64,000 nt of DNA from Bifidobacterium primatium (GTDB taxonomy: Bacteria > Actinomycetota > Actinomycetes > Actinomycetales > Bifidobacteriaceae): positions 1 through 64,000 of the forward strand of contig NZ_PEBI01000005.1 in assembly GCF_002802875.1 (NCBI RefSeq), written 5' to 3'. A program made the position numbers and the translations under genes. Position 1 is the stretch's first letter. Each line of letters begins with the position of its first letter. A model generated the notes under the pieces. The model searched no databases and was not told where the DNA came from. It worked only from the letters and a program-made list of their open reading frames with translations. Shown piece by piece: positions 37,326 to 44,736 of the stretch.

Positions 37326-38825
37326 ATGACCTCCCCACAGCATAACAATCAGAGTCCTTTCGGCGGACAGACCCCGCCGCCGTATCAGCCACCGCAGTCC
37401 CAGCCCCAACAGCCGGGCATGGGGCAGCCCGGCCCCCAACCGACCGGCCCCGGACAGGCCATGCCGAACCGGATGCCGAACCAGCCGCTGGGCAGCCGGC
37501 TCTTCAACTGGCTTCGCACGCTCGGACTCAACCGCAGCACCAACCGCTGGCTGGGCGGCGTCTCCGGCGCAATCGCCAACCGTCTCGGCTGGGACCCCAT
37601 CATCATCCGCATCATCTGGTTCGCGTTCTTCTGCGCGGCCGGATTCGGCGCGCTGCTCTACGGCGTGATGTGGCTGCTGCTGCCCGATGAGCGTGACGGT
37701 TCGATCCTCGCCGAGGAGGCCGTCGTGAGCGCGAGATTCCCGTCGTCGTTCTGGATCGCCGTCGTCATGATCATCATCGGCTGCCCCGGCAGCGTGTTCG
37801 TGGTGCCGTTCGTCTCGATCCCCGTGTTCGTGGTGCTCATCATCGTGGCCGCGGTGATGGCCAATCGCAATGCGAACGCGCAGGGCGGCAGTCCCGCAAC
37901 CGGCAACGGCGGCGGGTTCGGCGGCAACGGCCCGTTCGTGCCGCAGTCCGGTCCGCGTCCGGCGGCCGGCGCAGCCATGCCGAACGCCGCAGCGGGCGCA
38001 ACCGGTCCGACGCCGCAGCAACCGTTCGCCGCACAGCAGCCCGGACCGGCAGCCCCCGGCGCCGCGCCACGATTCCGGACCGTTCCTCCGACGGCTCCGG
38101 TCGCAGCGCCGATGCCACCGGTCGTGTACCGCCGCAAGCCGGCCGGCCCGGTCGTGGTCGGCATCACCTCCGGCCTGCTCATCCTCTCGCTGGCCGCGCT
38201 GATGTGGTTCCTGTTCTTCGGCGGTTTCGCCGACATGCCGTCGCCGGTTATGATGATCTGCCTGTGGATTCTCGGCGCCACGTTCGTGCTCGGCATCATC
38301 ACCATCATCGTCGGCTTCACCGGCCGCAAATCGGGCGGTCTGATTCCCATCACGATTCTCGCGCTGATCTGTTCGTTGGGCGCGTATGCGGCGATGCCGA
38401 CGTACACGGCCGTGGCGAATCATATCAGCGGGCAGTATGGCGAATCGGCGATCCGCGCGACCGCGAACTACACGTCGTCGGACTTCTACCAGCTGCGCAG
38501 CCATGGACTGCAGGCGGTGTCGTCGGAGGTGACCGTCGATCTGTCGGATTGGCGTACCGTCTACCCCGATTCGTCGGACTGCCCGACCGGCGACTTCCCC
38601 ATCGACGCGATGTCGAGCACGGTGCATGTGATCGTGCCGAACGGATGCTGGGCCCGTTCGAACATGAATCTGATGTTCGGCACCGCCAGCACATACGATG
38701 TGTCGGGCGCATCGGACGTCAGCAACAATCTGGTGCTGGTCGGCGATGCCGCGTTCTCCAGCGTCAGCGTCACCAATTCGAAATCGGACTCGTCCGGTTC
38801 CTATACCGATCCGTACGACTACTGA
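37326..38825 (+). CDS. PspC domain-containing membrane protein
   Basis: 499 residues. A Pro/Gln-rich cytoplasmic head (1-50) precedes a PspC domain (about 58-120) with LGGVSGAIANRLGWDPIIIRIIWF. Several further membrane segments and another Pro/Ala/Gly-rich linker follow. The extracytoplasmic C-terminal part contains SSDFYQLRSHG and resembles the toastrack-type tail of LiaF/PspC-family proteins. PspC proteins sense or buffer membrane damage and often modulate a neighbouring kinase. It is divergent from the histidine kinase and followed by another membrane protein gene 101 bp downstream. I chose ATG 37326; an in-frame TTG lies at 37311. Confidence 0.88.
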   Translation: MTSPQHNNQSPFGGQTPPPYQPPQSQPQQPGMGQPGPQPTGPGQAMPNRMPNQPLGSRLFNWLRTLGLNRSTNRWLGGVSGAIANRLGWDPIIIRIIWFAFFCAAGFGALLYGVMWLLLPDERDGSILAEEAVVSARFPSSFWIAVVMIIIGCPGSVFVVPFVSIPVFVVLIIVAAVMANRNANAQGGSPATGNGGGFGGNGPFVPQSGPRPAAGAAMPNAAAGATGPTPQQPFAAQQPGPAAPGAAPRFRTVPPTAPVAAPMPPVVYRRKPAGPVVVGITSGLLILSLAALMWFLFFGGFADMPSPVMMICLWILGATFVLGIITIIVGFTGRKSGGLIPITILALICSLGAYAAMPTYTAVANHISGQYGESAIRATANYTSSDFYQLRSHGLQAVSSEVTVDLSDWRTVYPDSSDCPTGDFPIDAMSSTVHVIVPNGCWARSNMNLMFGTASTYDVSGASDVSNNLVLVGDAAFSSVSVTNSKSDSSGSYTDPYDY

Positions 38826-38926
38826 TTCCCCGCGATCGGCGGTTTCCCCTTCCGACATTCCCGCAATCACCCGCAAATCCGTTTTATGAATCATCAGACG
38901 AATCATCAAGCAGAATCGAGACCATC

Positions 38927-39967
38927 ATGACCACGAAGAGTTTTCTCCATGGGTTTTCCAACGAACCGACGATGATCATCGCGCAGGCCGACGGTGGCGC
39001 AAGCCCCGCCGACGACGCGGCCGCATCCGCCAACGACGCGGCAACGCAGACGTTCCCCGCCACGGCCGACCGTCAGGCCGCGTCGGAGGCCCCGACGCAG
39101 GCACTCGACGTCGGTCGAATCCGCTCGCAGTCCGCGGAGACGGAGACGCTGCCGGCGATTGCGGACGCCGTCGATAATACAGAACGCATCGACGACGCCA
39201 CGCTTGATGCGACGACGAATCTTGACGCTACGACCGACTTCGACGCGACGCAGCCGATTGCAACGGCCGACGCGTCACAGCCGGTATCGGAGCCGACGTC
39301 GATCATCGATACGACAGTCAACGAACGCATCGGACTGACGACGCCGCTGGAGGCGCAGCTCGCCGGCGTGGCCGAATCCCCGGTCGAAGCCGACGCCTCG
39401 GCCTCGGCACACGAACGAACCGAGGAGGCCGCAGACGATGACGGCATTCCCACGCAGCCGATGATCGGCAAACCGGCGGTGAATCTCGCCGGCACGGAAC
39501 CGGTCGGCGCTGCCGCCGCCGGCCCGCAGGCGGCGTGGCAGCAGCAGGCGGCCGCGGCACAGGGCTACGCGGACGAGGCGCAACGTCACGGATACCCCGG
39601 TTCGGGCGAGACGGCACAGGCCACGGCCGGACCACAGTACGGCAATTATCCGGGCTGGAACCAGTACACCGGCAATCCGAGCGCGCCCTACACGCCGCGT
39701 GTGGAATACAAGAAGGGTCCGAGTGCGGGGACCATCGTATGGGGCACGCTGCTGGCGCTGTTCGCGTTCGGCGGGCTGGCCAGCACGTGGCTGTTCGGCT
39801 TCGCGATGTCGCCGACCGTATGGACGATGCTCGCCATCGCCGCACTGGTGGTGATCGGTCTGGCGCTGGTCATCGGCGGCGTCGCATCGGCCGTCCGTCG
39901 CAGGAAGACGGCGGACGCCGCATCGGCAACCGCCGGCGGCGGCAGTGCATCGCCGCGCCAGGCGTAG
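38927..39967 (+). CDS. uncharacterised membrane protein beside PspC
   Basis: 346 residues with no family I can name. The first 260 are Ala/Thr/Asp-rich and probably disordered. They include repeated TQ-containing stretches such as ATQTFPAT, PTQALD and IPTQPM, which resemble phospho-threonine (FHA-binding) segments. A Gly/Pro/Tyr-rich stretch leads to two membrane helices (about 270-325), then a short basic tail. It follows the PspC gene by 101 bp on the same strand, so it probably belongs to the same envelope-stress unit. The ribosome site is weak (CGAG). Function unknown. Confidence 0.75.
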   Translation: MTTKSFLHGFSNEPTMIIAQADGGASPADDAAASANDAATQTFPATADRQAASEAPTQALDVGRIRSQSAETETLPAIADAVDNTERIDDATLDATTNLDATTDFDATQPIATADASQPVSEPTSIIDTTVNERIGLTTPLEAQLAGVAESPVEADASASAHERTEEAADDDGIPTQPMIGKPAVNLAGTEPVGAAAAGPQAAWQQQAAAAQGYADEAQRHGYPGSGETAQATAGPQYGNYPGWNQYTGNPSAPYTPRVEYKKGPSAGTIVWGTLLALFAFGGLASTWLFGFAMSPTVWTMLAIAALVVIGLALVIGGVASAVRRRKTADAASATAGGGSASPRQA

Positions 39968-39978
39968 GCCGCCACTGT

Positions 39979-40011
39979 GATTTGTGCACGGCCTTGGACC
40001 GTGCACAAATC
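39979..40011. terminator. bidirectional terminator
   Basis: A perfect 13-bp stem, GATTTGTGCACGG/CCGTGCACAAATC, has a 7-nt loop, between convergent genes. Confidence 0.7.
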
Positions 40012-40130
40012 GCGATATATGAGCGTATCTGCCGATTCGTGAGCGCCAATCCGCGCATGCATTCATGCGCATTCGGGAGGTGACGGAAATCGAAGCTGAT
40101 AAGCGATTACAGACGATGAGCGATAAACGG

Positions 40131-40757
40131 TCACTGGTAGTGGAACAGGGAGACGCCGAGACGGGCCATGCAGAACGCGTTGCCCAGCCACGTGTGCCTG
40201 CTCGTCGGCCATACGGAGCCGAGGCGAGGCGCGTTCTGGCTCAGCCAGATGCTGGGCACACGGCCATCGTTGCTGCGCGAACCGAGCAGATTGAAACCGT
40301 TCTTGTGCACCAGCCAGTCGGGATGCTGGGTGGCGATGGCGAGCCCCTCTTCAAGCGTGAGCGGCAGACGGCCATCGGATTCCACGAGCTTGCGCGCGAT
40401 GTCGGGCTCGCGATTCGTGTATTTGGTGCCGGTGTGTGGGTCCACGACGATGTAGAACGGGCCTTCCGGCGGCTCGAAACCGTCCTGCGGCATGAAGCTG
40501 GCGATGTCGCGCGGCGGCATGGTGGTGAAACCGGCCATGCGATTGATGCTGGTTCGCGCGATCAACGATTCCGGCGAGACCAGCTCGCGCGTAGGCACCA
40601 GCAGGATGTTGGAACCAAGGTCGCTTTTCGACAGCGCGTTGATGATCGGCGTGGCCAGCGAACGGAACGCGGCCGCCGTCATGTCGGCCACATCGGGGTA
40701 GCCAAGGGCCACGATGCGATCAAGCTGCTTTTGCGCTTCGACAGATGCTTCAGACAT
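40131..40757 (-). CDS. DUF5701-like protein
   Basis: A soluble 208-residue protein that matches my recollection of the actinobacterial DUF5701 family. It opens with an N-terminal helix around LDRIVALGYPDVADMT. The core is FYIVVDPHTGTKYTNREPD, followed by LPLTLEEGLAIATQHPDWL. The C-terminal part reads GSRSNDGRVPSIWLS and HTWLGNAFCMARLG. The biochemical role is unknown. I chose ATG 40757 (MSEASVEAQKQL); the frame is open for 54 more codons upstream but without similarity. It lies downstream of asd, beyond a strong terminator, and converges with the membrane protein gene. Confidence 0.75.
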   Translation of the reverse strand: MSEASVEAQKQLDRIVALGYPDVADMTAAAFRSLATPIINALSKSDLGSNILLVPTRELVSPESLIARTSINRMAGFTTMPPRDIASFMPQDGFEPPEGPFYIVVDPHTGTKYTNREPDIARKLVESDGRLPLTLEEGLAIATQHPDWLVHKNGFNLLGSRSNDGRVPSIWLSQNAPRLGSVWPTSRHTWLGNAFCMARLGVSLFHYQ

Positions 40758-40932
40758 GTCTACCAGTATCCCCAGCGATAGTGACATATGGGGAGTGATT
40801 TCCGACTTCCCCTCGGTGAAATCATACGAAAGGATCTCCACTCGGCATATGTGAGGCAGGAGAACGACCGCCATGCAACGGTCTGAGAAGGAGCACCGGA
40901 TTCGACGGAAGTACGTCATATGGGAGATAGAA

Positions 40933-40960
40933 GAAAAAAGCTCCCCTGCAAAGCAGGGGA
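40933..40960 (-). terminator. rho-independent terminator downstream of asd
   Basis: An 8-bp stem, TCCCCTGC/GCAGGGGA, with a 3-nt loop is followed on the minus strand by GCTTTTTTC. It ends transcription coming from the lysC-ACT-asd operon. Confidence 0.85.
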
Positions 40961-41055
40961 AGCCGACCGCCGTAAGACGGGCCGAGGGGTTCGTCTCAGT
41001 ACGCCCCCTCAGTCAGGCTTGCGCCTGACAGCTCCCCCACCGTTCGTGGGGGAGC
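40961..41055. repeat. cluster of hairpins downstream of asd
   Basis: It includes GTCAGGC-TTGC-GCCTGAC (41012-41029) and GCTCCCCCAC-CGTTC-GTGGGGGAGC (41031-41055), separated from the terminator hairpin by a GACCGCC...GGGCCGA stretch. It looks like a compound intergenic repeat rather than a gene. Together with the next two entries it accounts for the 494-bp gap 40758-41251. Confidence 0.55.
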
Positions 41056-41110
41056 CAAGGAATTGCAGCCTAAACGACTGATTGGCACTGCGCCGATTCG
41101 GCAAGCCTCG

Positions 41111-41173
41111 CGCTCGATAAATCGCGCTCGCATCGCCTACGCGCAGTCCACTGGACTACGCGCTTAACGGCTC
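41111..41173 (+). repeat. 63-nt covarying element, copy 1 (beyond asd)
   Basis: 49 of 63 positions match copy 2 at 56810-56872. The central stem (positions 31-39 with 43-51) keeps pairing despite changes: here GCGCAGTCC with GGACTACGC, one C-A mismatch. On its left lies CTGATTGGCACTGCGCC, an imperfect inverted copy of the 36-bp tandem unit that lies on its right. Confidence 0.7.
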
Positions 41174-41174
41174 A

Positions 41175-41282
41175 GCAGATCAGAGCTGATCCGCACAGTG
41201 TTAATCATTCGCAGATCAGAGCTGATCTGCACAGTGCTTATCGTTCGCAGATCAGAGCTGATCTGCGAAGTGCTTCTTCGCG
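41175..41282. repeat. three tandem 36-bp units overlapping the asd 3' end
   Basis: Units at 41175-41210, 41211-41246 and 41247-41282 each begin GCAGATCAGAGCTGAT. The third contains the asd stop and its last ten codons. The outer two are degenerate noncoding copies. Each unit's start is itself a palindrome (GCAGATCAG/CTGATC). Confidence 0.8.
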
Positions 41283-42322
41283 ACGACCTCGGCGAGCTCG
41301 ATGGCGTTGAGGGCGGCGCCCTTGCGCAGGTTGTCGTTGGTGATGAACATCGACAGGCCCTTCTTGCCGTCGACGGCCTGGTCCTGACGGATGCGGCCGA
41401 CGAAGCTCGGGTCCTTGCCTGCGGCGAGCTGCGGGGTGGGGATGTCGTCGAGTACGACGCCCGGGGCCTTGGCGAGCACCTCGCGGGCTTCGTCCGGGGT
41501 GACGTCCTTCTCGAACTCGGCGTTGATGCTCATGCCGTGGGAGGTGAACACGCCGATGCGCACGCAGGTGCAGCTGGCCTTGAGATCGGGCAGGTGCAGG
41601 ATCTTGCGGCTTTCGTTGCGCAGCTTCTGCTCCTCGTCGGTCTCCTCGCTGCCGTCGTCCACGATGGAGCCGATGAACGGCACGGCGTTGAAGGCGATGG
41701 TGCGCACGACCTTGGTCGGTTCGGGGAAGTCGATGGCGGAACCGTCGAACACGAGCTTGTCGGCACCCTGCTCGATGGCGGCCTTGGCCTCGTTCATGAG
41801 CTGCAGCACGCCGGCGCGACCCGCACCGGAGACGGCCTGGTAGGAGCTGACGATCAGTCGCTTGAGACCGAACGCGTCGGAAAGGGCCTTCATGGCCGGC
41901 ATGCAGGCCATGGTGGTGCAGTTCGGGTTGGCGATGATGCGGTCCGGAACGTCGTCCAGATCCTCGGGGTTGACCTCGGCGACGACCAGCGGCACGTTGT
42001 CGTGCATACGCCACTGGGAGGAGTTGTCGATCACGTAGGCGCCGGCCTCGGCGAACTTCGGGGCCCACACCTTGGAGGTGCCGCCGCCTGCGGAGAAGAT
42101 GGCGATGTCGATGCCGGAGAGATTGGCCTTGGCGACGTCCTCCACCACGATGTCGTGGCCGCGCCAGTTGAGCACGGTGCCGGCGGAGTGGGCGGACGCC
42201 ATGAAGCGCAGGTCCTTCACGGGGAAGTCGCGCTCGTCGAGGATGCGACGCATCACCATACCGACCTGGCCGGTGGCGCCGAGCACCGCTACGTTTACAC
42301 CTTTGTCATTGATCTGAACCAT
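41252..42322 (-). CDS. asd: aspartate-semialdehyde dehydrogenase
   Basis: A 356-residue NADPH-dependent enzyme that reduces aspartyl phosphate to the semialdehyde. This is the branch point to lysine/diaminopimelate, threonine and methionine. The nucleotide loop VLGATGQVG is at residues 12-20. The active-site cysteine is in IANPNCTTM, and the substrate region contains SYQAVSGAGRAG. ATG 42322 lies 59 bp after the ACT subunit stop, completing the order lysC, ACT subunit, asd in one operon. The last codons have been duplicated downstream as 36-bp tandem units. Confidence 0.96.
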   Translation of the reverse strand: MVQINDKGVNVAVLGATGQVGMVMRRILDERDFPVKDLRFMASAHSAGTVLNWRGHDIVVEDVAKANLSGIDIAIFSAGGGTSKVWAPKFAEAGAYVIDNSSQWRMHDNVPLVVAEVNPEDLDDVPDRIIANPNCTTMACMPAMKALSDAFGLKRLIVSSYQAVSGAGRAGVLQLMNEAKAAIEQGADKLVFDGSAIDFPEPTKVVRTIAFNAVPFIGSIVDDGSEETDEEQKLRNESRKILHLPDLKASCTCVRIGVFTSHGMSINAEFEKDVTPDEAREVLAKAPGVVLDDIPTPQLAAGKDPSFVGRIRQDQAVDGKKGLSMFITNDNLRKGAALNAIELAEVVAKKHFADQL

Positions 42323-42381
42323 GGTTCGTTCCCTTCTGCCCTGCTGGTTCCTAAACGATTCCTATGCGGCGTATCGCTGCT

Positions 42382-42945
42382 TCAGCGGCCGGTGCCGCCG
42401 TACACCACGGCCTCCACCTGATCGGAGTCGAGGTTGAACTTGGTGTGGATGGCGCGCACGGCGTCCTCGAGGTCCTCGAGCGGCACCATGGCGGAGATGC
42501 GGATTTCGGAGGTGGAGATCATCAGCACGTTGATGTTCTTCTCGCTCAGCGCGCGGAAGAACGTAGCGGCGATGCCCGAGTGGGTCTTCATGCCGACGCC
42601 CACGAGCGCGACCTTGCCGACCTCCTTGTTGATGTCGACGGACTCGTACTTGAGCTCCTCGCGCTTGTCGGCCAGCACCTGCTCGATCTGGCGAAGCTGG
42701 GCCTCGGACGCGGTGAAGGAGATGTCGGCGGTGCCGGTGGACGCGGCGGCCTGCACGATCATATCGACGTTCACGCCGGCCTCGGCCAGGCTGGTGAACA
42801 CGGAGGCGCTCACGCCGGGGACATCGGGGATGCGACGCAGCGTGACCTGCACCTCGCTCTTGTCGTGCGCGATGCCGGAGACGACCGGGTCTTCGGGGCC
42901 GAGGTCGGGGAACAGGTCGCCCATGGACTGGTTATCGTTGGTCAT
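42382..42945 (-). CDS. ACT-domain regulatory subunit of aspartokinase
   Basis: A 187-residue protein with two ACT domains. The first contains VQVTLRRIPDVPGVSASVFTS and the second KVALVGVGMKTHSGIAATFF, both with the ligand-binding loop. The C-terminal half ends SEIRISAMVPLEDLEDAVRAIH as in aspartokinase regulatory regions. It corresponds to the C-terminal half of a normal aspartokinase but has its own ATG at 42945. It is out of frame with, and 92 bp downstream of, the catalytic gene. It probably binds lysine/threonine and controls the kinase in trans. The ribosome site is weak. Confidence 0.88.
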   Translation of the reverse strand: MTNDNQSMGDLFPDLGPEDPVVSGIAHDKSEVQVTLRRIPDVPGVSASVFTSLAEAGVNVDMIVQAAASTGTADISFTASEAQLRQIEQVLADKREELKYESVDINKEVGKVALVGVGMKTHSGIAATFFRALSEKNINVLMISTSEIRISAMVPLEDLEDAVRAIHTKFNLDSDQVEAVVYGGTGR

Positions 42946-43037
42946 GATTACTACTTTCGCGATGTTGTACGGATTGGTTGCTTGTTGATGCTCTTGCTGA
43001 TGTCCTGAATGCTTGCCGAGGTCCGGCGAGGAACGGC

Positions 43038-43802
43038 CTAATTCAGGTTCGGGATGCTGCGCGGATCGGCGCCCTCGGGCAGGACCAGCGTGCCGGGGCG
43101 GTGCGAGAACGAGCTGCGCACGTGCAGCGGCATCTTGAAACGCTCCGCGTATTCGACGCAGCGCAGGGCCAGCACCTTGGAGCCGCAGGCGGCCATCTCG
43201 AGGATCGCCTCGTAGGAGATCGCGGGGATGCGTCGGGCGGTCGGCACAATACGGGGATCGGCGGTGAACACGCCGTCGACGTCGGTGTAGATCTCGCACA
43301 CGTCGGCACCCAGCGCCACGGCCAGCGCCACTGCGGAGGTGTCGGAGCCGCCACGGCCGAGCGTGGTGGGATCGCCCTTGGTGTTGATGCCCTGGAAGCC
43401 GGCGACGATGGCCACATCGCCCTGTTCGAGCACTTCGGCCACACGCTTCGGCTTCACGGAGCGGATATGCGCGGCGCCGTAGCGGGCGTCGGTGAGGAAG
43501 CCGGCCTGCTGGCCGGTGAACGAGTGGGCGCGCACACCCTGCGCGTGAATGGCCATGGCCAGCAGACTCATGGAGATGCGCTCGCCGGCGGTCATGAGCA
43601 TGTCCATCTCGCGCTCCGGCGGCTTGGAGTCGATGTCGAGGGCCTGGTCGATCAGATCGTCGGTGGTGTCGCCCATGGCCGAGACCACCACGGCCACGTC
43701 GTTGCCCTTCTTCTTGGTATCGATGATGCGCTTGGCCACACGCTTGATCGAGTCGGTGTCGGCTACCGACGAGCCGCCATACTTCTGAACGATAAGTGCC
43801 AC
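43038..43802 (-). CDS. lysC: aspartokinase catalytic subunit
   Basis: A 254-residue amino-acid-kinase domain only. It has the ATP motif KYGGSSV (8-14), the aspartate-binding segment [13 protein letters not shown], and [13 protein letters not shown]. The usual 400-residue enzyme would continue into two ACT domains, but here the frame stops after [11 protein letters not shown]. The start is GTG at 43802. The ACT domains are supplied by the next gene. The stop is clean and both halves are intact, so this is a genuine split rather than a frameshift. It heads the lysC-ACT-asd operon. Confidence 0.93.
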   Translation of the reverse strand: MALIVQKYGGSSVADTDSIKRVAKRIIDTKKKGNDVAVVVSAMGDTTDDLIDQALDIDSKPPEREMDMLMTAGERISMSLLAMAIHAQGVRAHSFTGQQAGFLTDARYGAAHIRSVKPKRVAEVLEQGDVAIVAGFQGINTKGDPTTLGRGGSDTSAVALAVALGADVCEIYTDVDGVFTADPRIVPTARRIPAISYEAILEMAACGSKVLALRCVEYAERFKMPLHVRSSFSHRPGTLVLPEGADPRSIPNLN

Positions 43803-44032
43803 TTCAGTCCCATCTCGTGATTACTGCGCATATTGACGTTTGCCATGCGCACAAGTAAGTCAATACTGTACGCAAACGGCAAGATTATAGGGCTCTCGAA
43901 GATTACGGCGCGAACACCGCTCCACAATGTGAGCGCGGCCCATCCACGGGTCGGAGCACCGGCCGATGTCAATCGATTGACCACGCCACGGAACAGCCGC
44001 TCGCACGGCTTCCGTACGGGCCTACGCCCGGG

Positions 44033-44635
44033 TCACGCCTCGCGGCGGCCGACGAGCGCACGGCCGAGCGTGACCTCGTCGGCGTATTCGAGGTCGGCGC
44101 CGACGGGCAGGCCGCTCGCCAGCCGTGTGACCTTGACCTCGAGCGGACCGAGCAGCCGGGAGATGTAGGTGGTGGTGGCCTCGCCCTCGATGTTGGGGTT
44201 GAGGGCCATGATGACCTCGCTCACCTCGCCGGAGCCGAGGCGTTCCAGCAGCTGGGGGATGCGCAGGTCGGCCGGCCCGACGTTGGCCATGGGGTTGATG
44301 GCGCCGCCGAGCACATGGTAGAGGCCGCGGAATTCGCGGGTGCGCTCGATGCTCATCACGTCCTTGGGCTCCTGGACCACGCAGATGACAGTGCGGTCGC
44401 GACGTGGGTCGACGCAGATCGGGCACGGGCTCGTCTCGCACACGTTGCCGCAGATCTCGCAGAACCTCACCTTGGCCTTGACCTCCTGAATGGCGTCGGC
44501 GAGCGCCTGGGCCTCCTGATCGTCGGCGCCCAGCAGGTAGAAGGCGATGCGCTGCGCGCCCTTCGGCCCGATGCCGGGAAGTTTGGCGAACGCATCGATG
44601 AGATTCTGGATCGCGCCATCGTAGGCCAGTGCCAT
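44033..44635 (-). CDS. recR: recombination protein RecR
   Basis: A 200-residue RecFOR-pathway protein that helps load RecA at gaps. It has the N-terminal helix-hairpin-helix [20 protein letters not shown]. The four-cysteine zinc finger [16 protein letters not shown] spans about residues 57-72. The Toprim domain contains [10 protein letters not shown] and [16 protein letters not shown] 44635 has AAGGAG six bases upstream. It follows dnaX by 101 bp, a common bacterial pair, with a hairpin in the gap. Confidence 0.96.
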   Translation of the reverse strand: MALAYDGAIQNLIDAFAKLPGIGPKGAQRIAFYLLGADDQEAQALADAIQEVKAKVRFCEICGNVCETSPCPICVDPRRDRTVICVVQEPKDVMSIERTREFRGLYHVLGGAINPMANVGPADLRIPQLLERLGSGEVSEVIMALNPNIEGEATTTYISRLLGPLEVKVTRLASGLPVGADLEYADEVTLGRALVGRREA

Positions 44636-44695
44636 GCATCGCTCCTTATACGGTCATGCGGCTATACGGCTTTGCCGTCCTGTTCGGGTATTTCG

Positions 44696-44724
44696 GGCAT
44701 CCGGCCGGCGTGCGGCCGGATGCC
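44696..44724 (-). terminator. hairpin between dnaX and recR
   Basis: A perfect 11-bp stem, GGCATCCGGCC/GGCCGGATGCC, has a 7-nt loop, 12 bp after the dnaX stop. It lacks a T tract, so it may only attenuate read-through into recR. Confidence 0.4.
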
Positions 44725-44736
44725 ATCATCGCGGGG

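Noticed and set aside
42946-43037. Frameshift between the lysC catalytic and ACT parts
   Set aside because: Both genes end and start cleanly, 92 bp separates them, and no leftover coding similarity lies in the gap; a true gene split fits better.
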